Notes: generated by a model from the sequence alone, not told the origin. 38,695 nt of DNA from an uncultured Bacteroidales bacterium (GCA_949296645.1 CASFPH010000018.1:1-38695); one strand, 5' to 3'; positions 1 through 9,413 are shown, numbered from the stretch's first letter. Translations and numbers: made by a program.

Positions 1-7
1 AAAAAAA

Positions 8-36
8 TCGGCTGCAACCTGAAATATTGCAACCGA
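8..36 (-). terminator. Intrinsic terminator, minus-facing (distal)
   Basis: Positions 8-17 pair with 27-36 (ten positions, one internal mismatch) around a 9-base loop. Read on the minus strand, the stem is followed by seven T residues (complement of A1-A7). This is the layout of a Rho-independent terminator for transcription leaving the nucleotidyltransferase gene. It lies about 26 bases beyond another hairpin, so it would act as a back-up. Confidence 0.65.
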
Positions 37-62
37 ATATCATTCTGCATTACACAAAAGAA

Positions 63-93
63 GCCGACCTCAAAAATCCTCTTTTGGGTCGGC
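63..93 (-). terminator. Intrinsic terminator, minus-facing (proximal)
   Basis: GCCGACC at 63-69 is perfectly complementary to GGTCGGC at 87-93, and A/T pairs extend the stem inward. On the minus strand the hairpin is followed by a T-rich tract (TTCTTTT). It sits 43 bases past the stop codon of the minus-strand gene at 137-1045 and is its likely main terminator. Confidence 0.65.
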
Positions 94-136
94 CCCTTTA
101 ATCGTATTACAGCTTATGTACAGCTTTTCCCCGTTT

Positions 137-1045
137 TCAGAACAGAGGACTTGGGTATTTCCCTTCTGCAACGAGTTCGCCTATCTTCTTCACAACTGCT
201 TCCCGGTCTTCCTTGTATGTAACACCGAACCATTCGGAATCTGTAGACAGGACTTTTACGGATGCTGAACCGTCCAGGAGCATTCCGTTGACTACTGTCG
301 GAATGTAGAATTCTGAATCAAGTCTGTCCCCGTTTTCAAACAGGAATGTCTTGAAATCGTTTTCTATCCTTTTGAAAATATCATGTCCGAATCCCCACAT
401 GTTCATTGAAACAAGGGCGTCCCTGTTGATATCGGTTATTTCCTTGTTATGGTCAAGTCCTGTCAGTTTGCCATCCTGCAGCATGATTTTGTGGTGTTCT
501 TCTACCGACGTAAGGTACATTTTGTCGTCTGCCGAACATATTCCTCTTGAAACGCCGCCGCTTTCGGACAACGTGTTGAGGATCTTGAATCCTACCATGC
601 AGTATTTGCCTTCCGAATCTTCATTTTCCTTCAGAAAGCGGGCCAGTACCTCAAAGGAATGCCTCCCGTAGAAATCATCGGCATTTATTACTGCAAAAGG
701 ACCGTTTATGCAGTTACGGGCCATAAGTATGGCGTGTGCCGTTCCCCATGGTTTCACTCTTGCCCCATTGTATGCACATCCATCAGGTACGGACGATATC
801 TCCTGTGCCACGAATTCCAGTTTGATGATACCGGCGTATTTTTCCCTTATCCTTTTTTCAAAATCCTCTTTAAAAAATTCCCGGACTACGAATACGACTT
901 TTGTAAATCCCGATTTGGCGGCATCGTAGATTGAATAGTCCATAATGGTTTCTCCAGACGGACCGAGAGGATCGACCTGTTTCAGGCCTCCATATCTGCT
1001 GCCCATTCCTGCAGCCAGTATCAGAAGTGAAATTTCCTTATTCAT
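137..1045 (-). CDS. Sugar-phosphate nucleotidyltransferase family protein
   Basis: A 302-residue protein that begins with the nucleotidyltransferase signature (LAAGMGSRYGGLKQ, residues about 9-22), the glycine-rich NTP-binding loop plus conserved Lys of the GT-A-like NTP_transferase fold. A later INADDFYG segment (around residues 119-126) supplies the metal-binding Asp region. Members of this fold join a sugar 1-phosphate to an NTP to make an NDP-sugar and pyrophosphate in the cytoplasm. The sequence does not reveal the sugar or nucleotide. UDP-glucose pyrophosphorylase-like and MurU-like (MurNAc-1-phosphate) activities are both conceivable, but MurU proteins are shorter. It stands alone on the minus strand, divergent from the macroglobulin-like gene, with two terminators behind it. 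No partner kinase is adjacent. I am confident of the family, not of the substrate. Confidence 0.85.
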   Translation of the reverse strand: MNKEISLLILAAGMGSRYGGLKQVDPLGPSGETIMDYSIYDAAKSGFTKVVFVVREFFKEDFEKRIREKYAGIIKLEFVAQEISSVPDGCAYNGARVKPWGTAHAILMARNCINGPFAVINADDFYGRHSFEVLARFLKENEDSEGKYCMVGFKILNTLSESGGVSRGICSADDKMYLTSVEEHHKIMLQDGKLTGLDHNKEITDINRDALVSMNMWGFGHDIFKRIENDFKTFLFENGDRLDSEFYIPTVVNGMLLDGSASVKVLSTDSEWFGVTYKEDREAVVKKIGELVAEGKYPSPLF

Positions 1046-1140
1046 GTCTTTTTCATTAAATCTTTATATGATTGCGAATATACACATTATAGTATAATTT
1101 TTGTAGCTTTATAGTCATGATGAACTAATTATTTGATATT

Positions 1141-4100
1141 ATGAAAGCAGATAAACTGTTCGTTCTGGCATGCTGCATGTTGTTTTCGGTTGTTTCCGTC
1201 GCGCAGCAGAGTATAGTGACCGAAAGCAGAAACCGTCTTGAAAAATGTTTTGCAGAGGGTATAGACACCCCTTCCGAAGCTATTGAGGCACTTGGGCAAA
1301 TGAAAAGGCTTGAGAATGCATCTTCCAGAGTAGACCGCTTCTCTTATCTGTCGCTAAGGGACGAGTACGGAAATTACGGGGAATATTTCTCCGGCAGGAT
1401 CGAGAACCTTTTCTACAGCCTTTTCATGAGGGATATGTACGGTTCTGAGTATGCTCTTCCCGATATAGACGATGTTTTAGTAATGGAATATGATAAAGTA
1501 TCCTCCGAGGCTGATGCTTCAGGATTGCTGGAGGCATTCAATGATCTTTTCAATTACTATATAATCGACGGTTACAGGGCAGTATCCCTGAAGGAAGCGG
1601 TCCTCTCTGCAATATATTGGAACGACCATGATGCCGGACACAGGAAAAGAATACTGGACGAAATGATTGCCGTTGTTCCTGACGGCAGTTATGCCTGTGT
1701 AAAATACAGATTGCTCAGGAATGAGCTTGAGTATAGCGGAGATCCGGAATCGGAACTCGAAGAGGTAAACAGGATGTTGTATGAGTACGGCCACGAACCG
1801 GAAATACTGCCTGTCGCATTCAAGAAGATACTGCTTGAGTCAAGGATTGCATATTCTTCCTCTCCAGTGAACGGAAACCTGCTGGAAAGTATTTCGGTGT
1901 TTTCGGAGTCTGTTCTGGAAGAATTTGCGTACTGTTCGGATGATGCCGTATACAAGTCGGATTACAGAATGATATTCACGCATCTGGAGTCCATGAAGGC
2001 CAGGCGCGTCAAAATGACAGCGGAGTCGTCTGTTTTCTACCCAGGACAGAACGTCAGGCTTTCGTTATCGGTCGTCAATGCTGATACCGTAAATGCCTCA
2101 GTTTACAGATTGCCTGATGCATGCAGGTTCAGAAGTCTTGACTGTAATGCGGATTCAATCGCGTTTTATGCAAGCAAGTTTGAGAAAGTGCTTGATCTTG
2201 AAGTGCATTTCGAAAATATGAAAATTGCAGTTGAAAGGGATACGGTGATTTCCTGTCAGATGGATGAAACAGGAGAATATATTGTGGTTGCAAGTGGAGG
2301 AACGGATTATCTCCCGATGCACAGGTTCATTGTTACGAATGTGTTTTTTGCTACAAGGGCATCGGAGGATGGAGCTTCCATCTACGTTACGGACATGAAA
2401 ACCGGAACCCCGTTGTCATCTGCATCCGTAATGTTTTACAAGCGTGATTTTGACGGGAATACAACTTTCTATACACCTGTTGGCACAAAAGACCTTTCAT
2501 TGTGCGGTTTTGAAGATTTTGTCTCAGGTTATGACAATAACCTTTATGCAAATGTGATTGCAGGTGGTGACTCTACTTCTCCAGTACTTCCTGTGCGTAC
2601 ATTGAGATCTGGCGGGCGAACTGAAAAGGCACGGATGATGTCGGTCCTGTTTTCAGACAGAAAACTGTATATGCCCGGAGATACGGCTCTATTGAAGGTT
2701 ATTCTTTTCAATCAGGACCCTTCAGGGGTAAGGAAAACCCTGCAGGGTGAAAAACTGACTCTAAAAATATATTCTCCCGGAGGAAAACTTGAAGATGAAA
2801 CCTTGCTCGAAACGAACGGATTCGGGTCTGCATCATATGGTTTTGAATGCAGAGGGGCGAGAATGGGTTCATATGTGGCTGAAGTCAGAAGAGGCGACGA
2901 ATACCTGACTTCTGCAAGTTTCAGGATAGAGGATTACCATATCCCTGCATTAAGGATTGAGCTTGACAGAAAGGATGATCTTTATACATACGGAGATACT
3001 GTACATGTAAGCGGGAGGCTTGTCTCGGATGCCGGTTTCAGTGTGGAGGGACGCGAAATTTCCGTGGAAGTATCTTCCGGAAATGTTCCGGAACTTACGG
3101 TAGGGACTGATGAAAATGGTTGTTTTGAAATAAGCTTCCCCGTTGGAGAACGTCCCGAAAATGCGGCTGCGCCACTTGTGAAGATACCTGGTTTTATAAG
3201 GATTTCTTTAAGGTCATTGTCTCCGGACGGCGAGCTTGTGACTGCCGTAAAACATATCAGCGTATGTGCCGAGCCTCTTCTGTTGTCATGCGATATTCCT
3301 GATGTGCTTTTGAAGGGCATGGAGAACAGGTTCTTCCCCGAGGCATCCGGCGTAAATTCAGGACATGTGGACGCGGATATAAATTATCGTATAGTTACAT
3401 ATGATGGTCTGCATACTGTCATTTCCGGGACGGTATCCGACGGAGAATCCATATGTACAGATGCAATTCAGTCGCCAGGACGTTATGTACTTGAACTTTC
3501 AGCAGAAAAATCCGGGAAGAAGGCTGTTTTCAGAAAACCGTTCCATTATGTCGATCCTTATGCAGATACTCTGCCTGAGGGAATGGATACGGTGATGTTC
3601 GTTTCCGGTCTGCCTTCTACCGATGAGATGATCAGAGCCGTGGCAGGCACTTCGGAAAGAAAAATGAGCATGCTGGCGGAAATTCTGTATTATGAGAAGG
3701 TGCTGTACAGCAAAGTTGTGGAACTCGATGACGGGATGCGGATTCTGGAAATTCCGTATGCTTCCGAATGGCCGGACAATGTGCAGCTGTCTGTATTTGC
3801 TGTCCGTGAAGGAAAACCTTTCCATACTCTTATGGATTATGGCAGGAAAAAGGATAATCCTTTCATAAAAATGGAACTGGTGGAAAAGCCGGATTCGATA
3901 AGATCAGGGGAAAAATCCTCCCTTAAACTTCGTGTTACGGACCGTTACGGGAATCCGGTTTCAGCCGAACTGGCTGTTTCCGCATACAACAGGTCTCTTG
4001 ACAGGTTCGGTGAGAATTCTTTCCATCTGTCTGCCTATCGGACTCCTGTTCCTTATGCTCCATACATTACATGTTCATCGGTTTCATACTATCCGGCAAT

Positions 4101-6180
4101 AAGTTTGGCAAGATCGAATACCCTTTATGCTTCAGGTGCGGCGCCGGCTGCCGTAATGGAAGCGAAACTGGCAATATCCGATAACGATGCAGTGGCAGAA
4201 GATTCTGCGGCTGGAAGTTCCGTAATGAACGAAAACGGGACGCGATCGAATTTTTCCGAATCGGCATTGAAGGTCATGCATCTTGTGACGGATGCGGACG
4301 GAGAAGCTGAACTTACCGTAAAAGGTGGAGACCTTCTTTCCGAATACAGGATCATTGCATTTGCCCATACTGCGGATGTTCTGACTGCCGGTGCGGACTG
4401 CATTTACTCAGTCTACAAGAATATTTCCGTAAGGGCCGGAATCCCTAAATTCCTGCGTGAAGGCGATTCTCTGTCAGTGGAGGTAGGGGCTTTTATGAAA
4501 AACGCTGCATGGAGCAAAACAGACTGCGTGGATGCAGTCGTTTACCTCAAGGCGGAGGATTCAGTTGGGAAAAAGATATTCAGTCAGGAGCGCAGGCTTT
4601 CAATCAGACAGGGAGAGGAAGTATCGGAAGTGTTCAGTATCATGATCCCTCACGGTACGGTAGAAAATATCCGTTATGAATATGGAGTCGTGGCAGGGAA
4701 TGAAAGGGATGCAGTCACCGGAATCATCGATATACTGCCTTCAGAAGAGGAACAGTTTGTTTCCCATGCATATCTTGTAGACGGTAAGTCGACGATGGAG
4801 ATACCTTATCCTGATGACGCCCGTTCATTCGACATCAAGGTCATATCTCCTGTCGAACTTGCCAGAAGTACCTCGTATACACTTTCCGAGCGTGAAAGTC
4901 CGACGTTCACAACGGCTTTGTGCAGGTATGTTTCGGAAATGATCCTTGCTTCTCTGGCCGGGACGGATCCTGCAGCCAAGGCTCCCGGAAAACCTGCCGG
5001 TATGGACAAACTTCTTGAATTTGCGAATGCGGATGGCGGATTCCCGTGGATAAGTGGCATGCGGTCTTCTTTTGATATGACGCTTTCTTTTGCGGAACAG
5101 ATGAAATATCTTGAGCGCAAGGGAATGCTTGTGCTTGCAGATAAGGCGGGTGATGCGTTTGACAGGGCAATGGGTTATCTTGACAGATCCTTTGCAAGTA
5201 TGGATTCGGCATATGTGGTTTCATTGCCTGAGAATGTGCTCAGGTATGCTTCCCTAAGGAATATTTCCGGCGTGAAGTCCGGGAATGCTGCACTCTCTTC
5301 AAGGTTTGCACTGCTGTCTTCTAAAATACGTTCATTTGCGGACTATCATGCCGCTTCGGTACGGAAGATGGCTTATGTGGCCGATGTTGCCGGAAGATTA
5401 GGAATGTACGGCAAGAGGGATTCGGTACTTGATGTCTTGAGGGATTATGCCGTCCTAAGGGACGGATATGTGATTTTCCCTAATGCGTCTATGGCGGACG
5501 GGAATTTCGATGCTGAAATGGACGCCCATCTGCTGCTTTACAGCCTTTTTGCCGGTTCCGGTGATATGGATACTGCTTCCGGAATATACAGGTGGGTGAT
5601 GATGCAGCGTTCGATGTACGACTGGGGTACGTCTATGACTACATTGAAAGCTGTGGAAATGATATTGTCGGAATCATATAAGATAAGGAAGAAACCTTCA
5701 TTCACTGTATGCGGTCTTGTCGCATCTGCGGAAAACGGTGTCTGGGAGAAGAAAGGAATACAGTCAGGCGATGGAGGAATGCTGTTCAGAAACAGATCAG
5801 CATCTCCTCTTGTGGTAATGATCTCCACTTGCAGGACGGTACCGGTGGAAGATCTGGATCCTGATTTCAACGGAGCATCCGTTACATATGAAAGAAAATA
5901 TGATGACAGTTTCGTTTCAGTAAAATACAGGGTTTCTTCTCCTCTTTTCATGGATTACATGGTCATGGAGGGCATATCAACACCGGAGTTGCGTCCGGTG
6001 GTTGAGAAATCCGGACTTATGTACATGTGGGGAGTGCAGTGTTACAGGGAAGTGCGTTCTGATGGAATCCGATATTATTTTGAAACGCTGCCAAGAGGTG
6101 TATATGAATTCGACGAGCATCTTTACAGAGCGGTCGGAGGGAAATTCTCCGTGAGAAATGTCAAACTGTACAGGGAATGA
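1141..6180 (+). CDS. Alpha-2-macroglobulin-like (MG2/A2M domain) secreted protein, no thioester motif
   Basis: A 1679-residue protein with an N-terminal signal peptide (hydrophobic stretch, probable cleavage after Ala21 before QQS), so it is exported. Family features are an MG2-like strand pattern with SDRKLYMPGDTALLKV (about residue 508), an A2M-domain stretch DADGEAELTVKGGDLLSEYR (about 1050) and a helical A2M_comp-like segment with ADGGFPWISG (about 1300). Bacterial relatives (YfhM/YfaS type) are large periplasmic proteins thought to trap proteases or act in envelope defence. The usual CLEQ/GCxEQ thioester tetrapeptide is absent, so covalent trapping is unlikely. The gene overlaps the start of the downstream dehydrogenase by four bases (ATGA), implying coupled translation. 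It is not beside a PBP1C gene, the usual enterobacterial neighbour. ATG at 1141 is chosen because it begins the signal peptide directly. Confidence 0.88.
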   Translation: MKADKLFVLACCMLFSVVSVAQQSIVTESRNRLEKCFAEGIDTPSEAIEALGQMKRLENASSRVDRFSYLSLRDEYGNYGEYFSGRIENLFYSLFMRDMYGSEYALPDIDDVLVMEYDKVSSEADASGLLEAFNDLFNYYIIDGYRAVSLKEAVLSAIYWNDHDAGHRKRILDEMIAVVPDGSYACVKYRLLRNELEYSGDPESELEEVNRMLYEYGHEPEILPVAFKKILLESRIAYSSSPVNGNLLESISVFSESVLEEFAYCSDDAVYKSDYRMIFTHLESMKARRVKMTAESSVFYPGQNVRLSLSVVNADTVNASVYRLPDACRFRSLDCNADSIAFYASKFEKVLDLEVHFENMKIAVERDTVISCQMDETGEYIVVASGGTDYLPMHRFIVTNVFFATRASEDGASIYVTDMKTGTPLSSASVMFYKRDFDGNTTFYTPVGTKDLSLCGFEDFVSGYDNNLYANVIAGGDSTSPVLPVRTLRSGGRTEKARMMSVLFSDRKLYMPGDTALLKVILFNQDPSGVRKTLQGEKLTLKIYSPGGKLEDETLLETNGFGSASYGFECRGARMGSYVAEVRRGDEYLTSASFRIEDYHIPALRIELDRKDDLYTYGDTVHVSGRLVSDAGFSVEGREISVEVSSGNVPELTVGTDENGCFEISFPVGERPENAAAPLVKIPGFIRISLRSLSPDGELVTAVKHISVCAEPLLLSCDIPDVLLKGMENRFFPEASGVNSGHVDADINYRIVTYDGLHTVISGTVSDGESICTDAIQSPGRYVLELSAEKSGKKAVFRKPFHYVDPYADTLPEGMDTVMFVSGLPSTDEMIRAVAGTSERKMSMLAEILYYEKVLYSKVVELDDGMRILEIPYASEWPDNVQLSVFAVREGKPFHTLMDYGRKKDNPFIKMELVEKPDSIRSGEKSSLKLRVTDRYGNPVSAELAVSAYNRSLDRFGENSFHLSAYRTPVPYAPYITCSSVSYYPAISLARSNTLYASGAAPAAVMEAKLAISDNDAVAEDSAAGSSVMNENGTRSNFSESALKVMHLVTDADGEAELTVKGGDLLSEYRIIAFAHTADVLTAGADCIYSVYKNISVRAGIPKFLREGDSLSVEVGAFMKNAAWSKTDCVDAVVYLKAEDSVGKKIFSQERRLSIRQGEEVSEVFSIMIPHGTVENIRYEYGVVAGNERDAVTGIIDILPSEEEQFVSHAYLVDGKSTMEIPYPDDARSFDIKVISPVELARSTSYTLSERESPTFTTALCRYVSEMILASLAGTDPAAKAPGKPAGMDKLLEFANADGGFPWISGMRSSFDMTLSFAEQMKYLERKGMLVLADKAGDAFDRAMGYLDRSFASMDSAYVVSLPENVLRYASLRNISGVKSGNAALSSRFALLSSKIRSFADYHAASVRKMAYVADVAGRLGMYGKRDSVLDVLRDYAVLRDGYVIFPNASMADGNFDAEMDAHLLLYSLFAGSGDMDTASGIYRWVMMQRSMYDWGTSMTTLKAVEMILSESYKIRKKPSFTVCGLVASAENGVWEKKGIQSGDGGMLFRNRSASPLVVMISTCRTVPVEDLDPDFNGASVTYERKYDDSFVSVKYRVSSPLFMDYMVMEGISTPELRPVVEKSGLMYMWGVQCYREVRSDGIRYYFETLPRGVYEFDEHLYRAVGGKFSVRNVKLYRE

Positions 6181-6908
6181 TGAGAAAAGTGATTATAGTG
6201 GGTGCTACTTCCGGTATAGGTAAGGGGCTTGCAGAAAAATATATCGCCGGGGGATGTATTGTGGGTATCACGGGCAGAAGGAAAGAGCTGCTTGAGGAAA
6301 TAAAGAATTCGGCTCCTGACCGTGTGTTTATATCTGTTTTCGATGTCACTGACCGGAATGCGGTAGAGCCTTCCATCGAAAAACTTGCCTGGGAGATGGA
6401 CGGTTTTGACACGTTCATATACAATGCCGGATACGGCAAGTCTTCATACGGGATGGATGCCGATATGGAATTGAGAACTGTAGACGTGAATGCTACGGGC
6501 TTTGTAATGTGTGCCTGTCATGCATTTGATTATTTTGCACGTAACGGAATCAGGGGACATATTGTCGCTACCGGTTCGGTAGCTTCTACGAAAGGGCTCG
6601 GTTCCGCTCCGGCTTATTCGGCTACAAAGAGATTCATTTCCGCATTCATGGAGGCGCTTGAGCAGAAGTCTTCCATTTTGGGGCTGGACATAAGGTTCAC
6701 TACGGTGAGACCTGGTTTTGTTGATACCGATTTCATCAGCGGCAGGAAATATCCCTTTACAATTTCCCTGGACAAGACAGTAGACCTTTATTTCAGAGCC
6801 GTGGAATCCGGAAAACGTAATGTGATAATAGATTGCGTATGGAAGACGATAGTGTTTTTCTGGTCGCTTATACCTGGATTCCTATGGGTGCGGATGAAGA
6901 TAAAATGA
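6177..6908 (+). CDS. Short-chain dehydrogenase/reductase (SDR) family oxidoreductase
   Basis: A 243-residue classical SDR. The N-terminal Rossmann motif GATSGIG (residues about 8-14) binds NAD(P), the NAG motif is at YNAGYG (about 84-89), the catalytic Ser lies in ATGSVAS (about 131-137), and the active-site YxxxK is YSATK (about 148-152). Family members reduce or oxidise carbonyl/hydroxyl substrates. The C-terminal 25 residues are hydrophobic and aromatic (IVFFWSLIPGFLW), which could give peripheral membrane association as in some lipid-active SDRs. The substrate cannot be told. The start overlaps the macroglobulin-like gene in an ATGA junction, and a second in-frame ATG at 6180 is equally possible. 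No functional link with the upstream gene is evident beyond co-transcription. Confidence 0.9.
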   Translation: MMRKVIIVGATSGIGKGLAEKYIAGGCIVGITGRRKELLEEIKNSAPDRVFISVFDVTDRNAVEPSIEKLAWEMDGFDTFIYNAGYGKSSYGMDADMELRTVDVNATGFVMCACHAFDYFARNGIRGHIVATGSVASTKGLGSAPAYSATKRFISAFMEALEQKSSILGLDIRFTTVRPGFVDTDFISGRKYPFTISLDKTVDLYFRAVESGKRNVIIDCVWKTIVFFWSLIPGFLWVRMKIK

Positions 6909-6937
6909 TAAAATAAGGTTATTTGAAATAAATGCTG

Positions 6938-6945
6938 TACCTTTG
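6938..6945 (+). promoter_or_regulatory. Bacteroidota -7 box (TACCTTTG) before pyrG
   Basis: TACCTTTG matches TAnnTTTG exactly and lies 30 bases before the pyrG ATG. No TTG occurs at the ideal 19-base spacing (the nearest is at 6923-6925), so the -33 half is weak. The box overlaps the in-frame TTG at 6943, which argues against that TTG as the pyrG start. Confidence 0.5.
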
Positions 6946-6975
6946 TATCCCGTTAATTACAATCCTATTTCATTT

Positions 6976-8595
6976 ATGAGCACAAAATATGTATTTGTTT
7001 CCGGCGGTGTGACCTCTTCTTTGGGGAAAGGCATAATTTCGGCATCCTTGGCAAAATTGCTTCAGGCAAGGAATCTGAGGGTGACTATCCAGAAATTCGA
7101 TCCATACATCAATGTCGACCCGGGAACACTGAATCCATATGAGCACGGGGAGTGCTACGTTACCGAAGACGGTGCGGAAACGGACCTGGACCTCGGTCAC
7201 TACGAGAGGTTCCTGAACGTATTTACATCCAAGGCAAACAATGTTACAACAGGGAGAATATACAGGTCTGTCATTCATAAGGAACGTGAAGGCGCCTATC
7301 TCGGCAAGACCGTGCAGATTGTACCTCATATTACGGATGAAATAAAAAGAAGAATGCTTCTTCTCGGTAATACAGGCGATTATGACGTTATAATCACCGA
7401 ACTGGGCGGAACGGTGGGGGATATAGAATCCCTTCCTTTTCTTGAGGCGGTAAGACAGCTCCAGTGGGAATTGCCGAAGGAGGATTGCGTGCTTATACAT
7501 CTTACGCTTGTACCTTATCTGAATGCTGCCAAGGAGCTTAAGACTAAGCCTACCCAGCATTCAGTACGTACCCTGCAGCAGGACGGGCTTCAGCCTGATA
7601 TCATAGTTTGCCGTACAGAGCATCCAATACCTTCTGACATGAGAAGAAAAGTAGCCCTTTTCTGCAACGTGAAGCCGAATGCAGTTATAGAGTCGATGGA
7701 CGCCAAGACGATATATGAAGTGCCACTTACGATGATGAAGGAGAAACTGGATGAAATCGTTCTCGAAAAGTTTGCGCTTAAGAATTTGCCAGCTCCTAAT
7801 CTTGACCGGTGGAACGATTTTCTGCACAGGCTTTTCAATCCCGAGCATGAGGTTGATATCGCCCTTGTCGGAAAATATGTTGAACTTCAAGATGCATACA
7901 AGTCGATACTTGAGTCGTTCATTCATGCGGGTGCGGAAAACAAATGCAAGGTTAATGTTCATTCCATACACAGTGAATATGTGGATGCTTCCAATGTGGC
8001 AGAAAAACTCGGCGGAATGGATGCGGTGCTGGTTGCTCCGGGGTTCGGTGAACGTGGCCTTGAAGGCAAGATAGAATCAGTCAGGTATGCCAGAGAAAAC
8101 GGCATTCCTTTTTTCGGAATATGTCTCGGCATGCAGATGGCTGTCGTCGAATATGCCAGAAATGTACTTGGAATGAAGGATGCCACTACTGCTGAAATAC
8201 GTCCTAATTCCCCGAATCCTGTCATAGATCTCATGGAGGAACAGAAGAGTCTGACCGCAAAAGGCGGTACCATGAGGCTCGGAGCTTACAAGTGCAGACT
8301 TGAAGAAGGTACGCTTGCGCGCATGATTTACGGAAAGGACATGATTTCCGAGAGACACAGGCACAGATATGAGGTGAACGGAAAATACGTTGAGGCTCTT
8401 GCGGCTGCAGGGCTGAAACCTTCTGGACGCAATCCTGAAACTGGTCTTGTGGAAATAGTGGAAATACCGGAGCATCCGTTTTTCATTGCAGTGCAGTTCC
8501 ATCCTGAACTCAAGAGTACACCTGAAAATCCACAGCCTATATTCGTGGCTTTTGTAAAGGCGGCAATGGAATACAAGGAGAAAAAGCAGAAATGA
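6976..8595 (+). CDS. pyrG: CTP synthase (glutamine hydrolysing)
   Basis: A 539-residue protein that converts UTP to CTP using ATP and glutamine-derived ammonia, the last step of pyrimidine nucleotide synthesis. The N-terminal synthase domain opens with KYVFVSGGVTSSLGKG, the family's P-loop-like ATP site, and runs to about residue 270. The C-terminal class I glutamine amidotransferase domain has its nucleophile in GICLGMQ (Cys383) and the His509/Glu511 pair in QFHPEL. The length is typical. An in-frame TTG at 6943 would add 11 residues but sits inside the -7 promoter box, so ATG 6976 is preferred; family members start at the equivalent MxxKYVFV. The stop overlaps the next start (ATGA), coupling it to the glutaminyl cyclase gene. 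Confidence 0.98.
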   Translation: MSTKYVFVSGGVTSSLGKGIISASLAKLLQARNLRVTIQKFDPYINVDPGTLNPYEHGECYVTEDGAETDLDLGHYERFLNVFTSKANNVTTGRIYRSVIHKEREGAYLGKTVQIVPHITDEIKRRMLLLGNTGDYDVIITELGGTVGDIESLPFLEAVRQLQWELPKEDCVLIHLTLVPYLNAAKELKTKPTQHSVRTLQQDGLQPDIIVCRTEHPIPSDMRRKVALFCNVKPNAVIESMDAKTIYEVPLTMMKEKLDEIVLEKFALKNLPAPNLDRWNDFLHRLFNPEHEVDIALVGKYVELQDAYKSILESFIHAGAENKCKVNVHSIHSEYVDASNVAEKLGGMDAVLVAPGFGERGLEGKIESVRYARENGIPFFGICLGMQMAVVEYARNVLGMKDATTAEIRPNSPNPVIDLMEEQKSLTAKGGTMRLGAYKCRLEEGTLARMIYGKDMISERHRHRYEVNGKYVEALAAAGLKPSGRNPETGLVEIVEIPEHPFFIAVQFHPELKSTPENPQPIFVAFVKAAMEYKEKKQK

Positions 8596-9383
8596 TATTG
8601 AGTCTGATATATTTTGTGAGAAGCTCTTTCCGGAAACTGTTTCCGGCAGTGCTTCTCATTTTTTTGTCTTTTCCTCTGCGGGCTGAAAACCGTCCGTCAA
8701 AATTGAACTACAAGGTCGAGGCTGTTTATTTCCACGATCCACAGGCGTATACCCAGGGTCTGTTTTTCGAAGACGGAGTCCTGTATGAAAGTACAGGGCA
8801 GTACGGATCTTCTTCTTTCAGAAAAGTGGACCTGAAAAGCGGCAAGGTGCTTGAAAATACATTTTTCGATGCCAAATATTTTGCCGAGGGATCCTGCATG
8901 CTAAACGGGCTTCTCTATATACTGACATGGCAGGAACACGTTTGCCTGGTCTACAATCCTTCGGATATGAGGCTGGCAGGCACACTCCCGGTGCATGGAG
9001 AGGGATGGGGCCTTACCACTGACGGAACTTGCCTGATTATGAGCGATGGGACATCCGAAATACGTTTTCTGGATCCTCTGACATTCATGGAAAGAAAGCG
9101 GATTACAGTAAGAAAATCCGGGAAACCGGTCAATTTCATAAATGAACTGGAATATATTGACGGCAGGATATGGGCCAATATATATCTTACGGATGAAATA
9201 ATAGTCATTGATCCGGCTGACGGGAAAGTGGAATCCGTATTGGACCTTTCGAAAATATATCCGGTATCCGAGCGTCCGAGAACTGCGGATGTACTGAACG
9301 GTATAGCATATGACGAAAGAAGCGGGAAGATTTACGTTACCGGGAAGCTTTGGCCCAAATTATTTGAAATTTCCGTATATTAA
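8592..9383 (+). CDS. Glutaminyl-peptide cyclotransferase (secreted, beta-propeller type)
   Basis: A 263-residue protein of the plant/bacterial-type glutamine cyclotransferase family. After a signal peptide (hydrophobic residues about 14-32) it has the family hallmark FHDPQAYTQGL (about residues 45-55), then LYESTGQYG and repeated propeller blades such as YILTWQE and WANIYLTDEIIVID. These enzymes cyclise N-terminal glutamine of exported proteins to pyroglutamate, with loss of ammonia. In many Bacteroidota, signal peptidase I leaves an N-terminal Gln, so a periplasmic cyclase is a common housekeeping function; the macroglobulin-like protein above is predicted to mature to QQS and could be a substrate (inference). 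The start codon overlaps the pyrG stop in an ATGA junction. The next gene begins 30 bases downstream with no evident terminator. Confidence 0.92.
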   Translation: MILSLIYFVRSSFRKLFPAVLLIFLSFPLRAENRPSKLNYKVEAVYFHDPQAYTQGLFFEDGVLYESTGQYGSSSFRKVDLKSGKVLENTFFDAKYFAEGSCMLNGLLYILTWQEHVCLVYNPSDMRLAGTLPVHGEGWGLTTDGTCLIMSDGTSEIRFLDPLTFMERKRITVRKSGKPVNFINELEYIDGRIWANIYLTDEIIVIDPADGKVESVLDLSKIYPVSERPRTADVLNGIAYDERSGKIYVTGKLWPKLFEISVY

Positions 9384-9413
9384 CCGAATTTGCAATAAAT
9401 AAAAAATCTAACT

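Noticed and set aside
1080-1140. Promoter for the macroglobulin-like gene
   Set aside because: AT-rich, but only off-consensus boxes (TAATTTTTG with one extra base, TAGCTTTA) and no well-spaced TTG; I could not choose one.
1141-6180. Possible CLEQ-type thioester at SFAEQMKYLE
   Set aside because: The FAEQ lacks the required Cys and lies downstream in the helical A2M_comp-like region, not at the thioester position.
6943-6975. Upstream TTG start for pyrG
   Set aside because: The TTG overlaps the -7 promoter box and adds residues absent from the family.
6970-7560. 196-residue frame antisense to pyrG
   Set aside because: It is a long shadow frame inside a clearly coding gene; the peptide has no family features.
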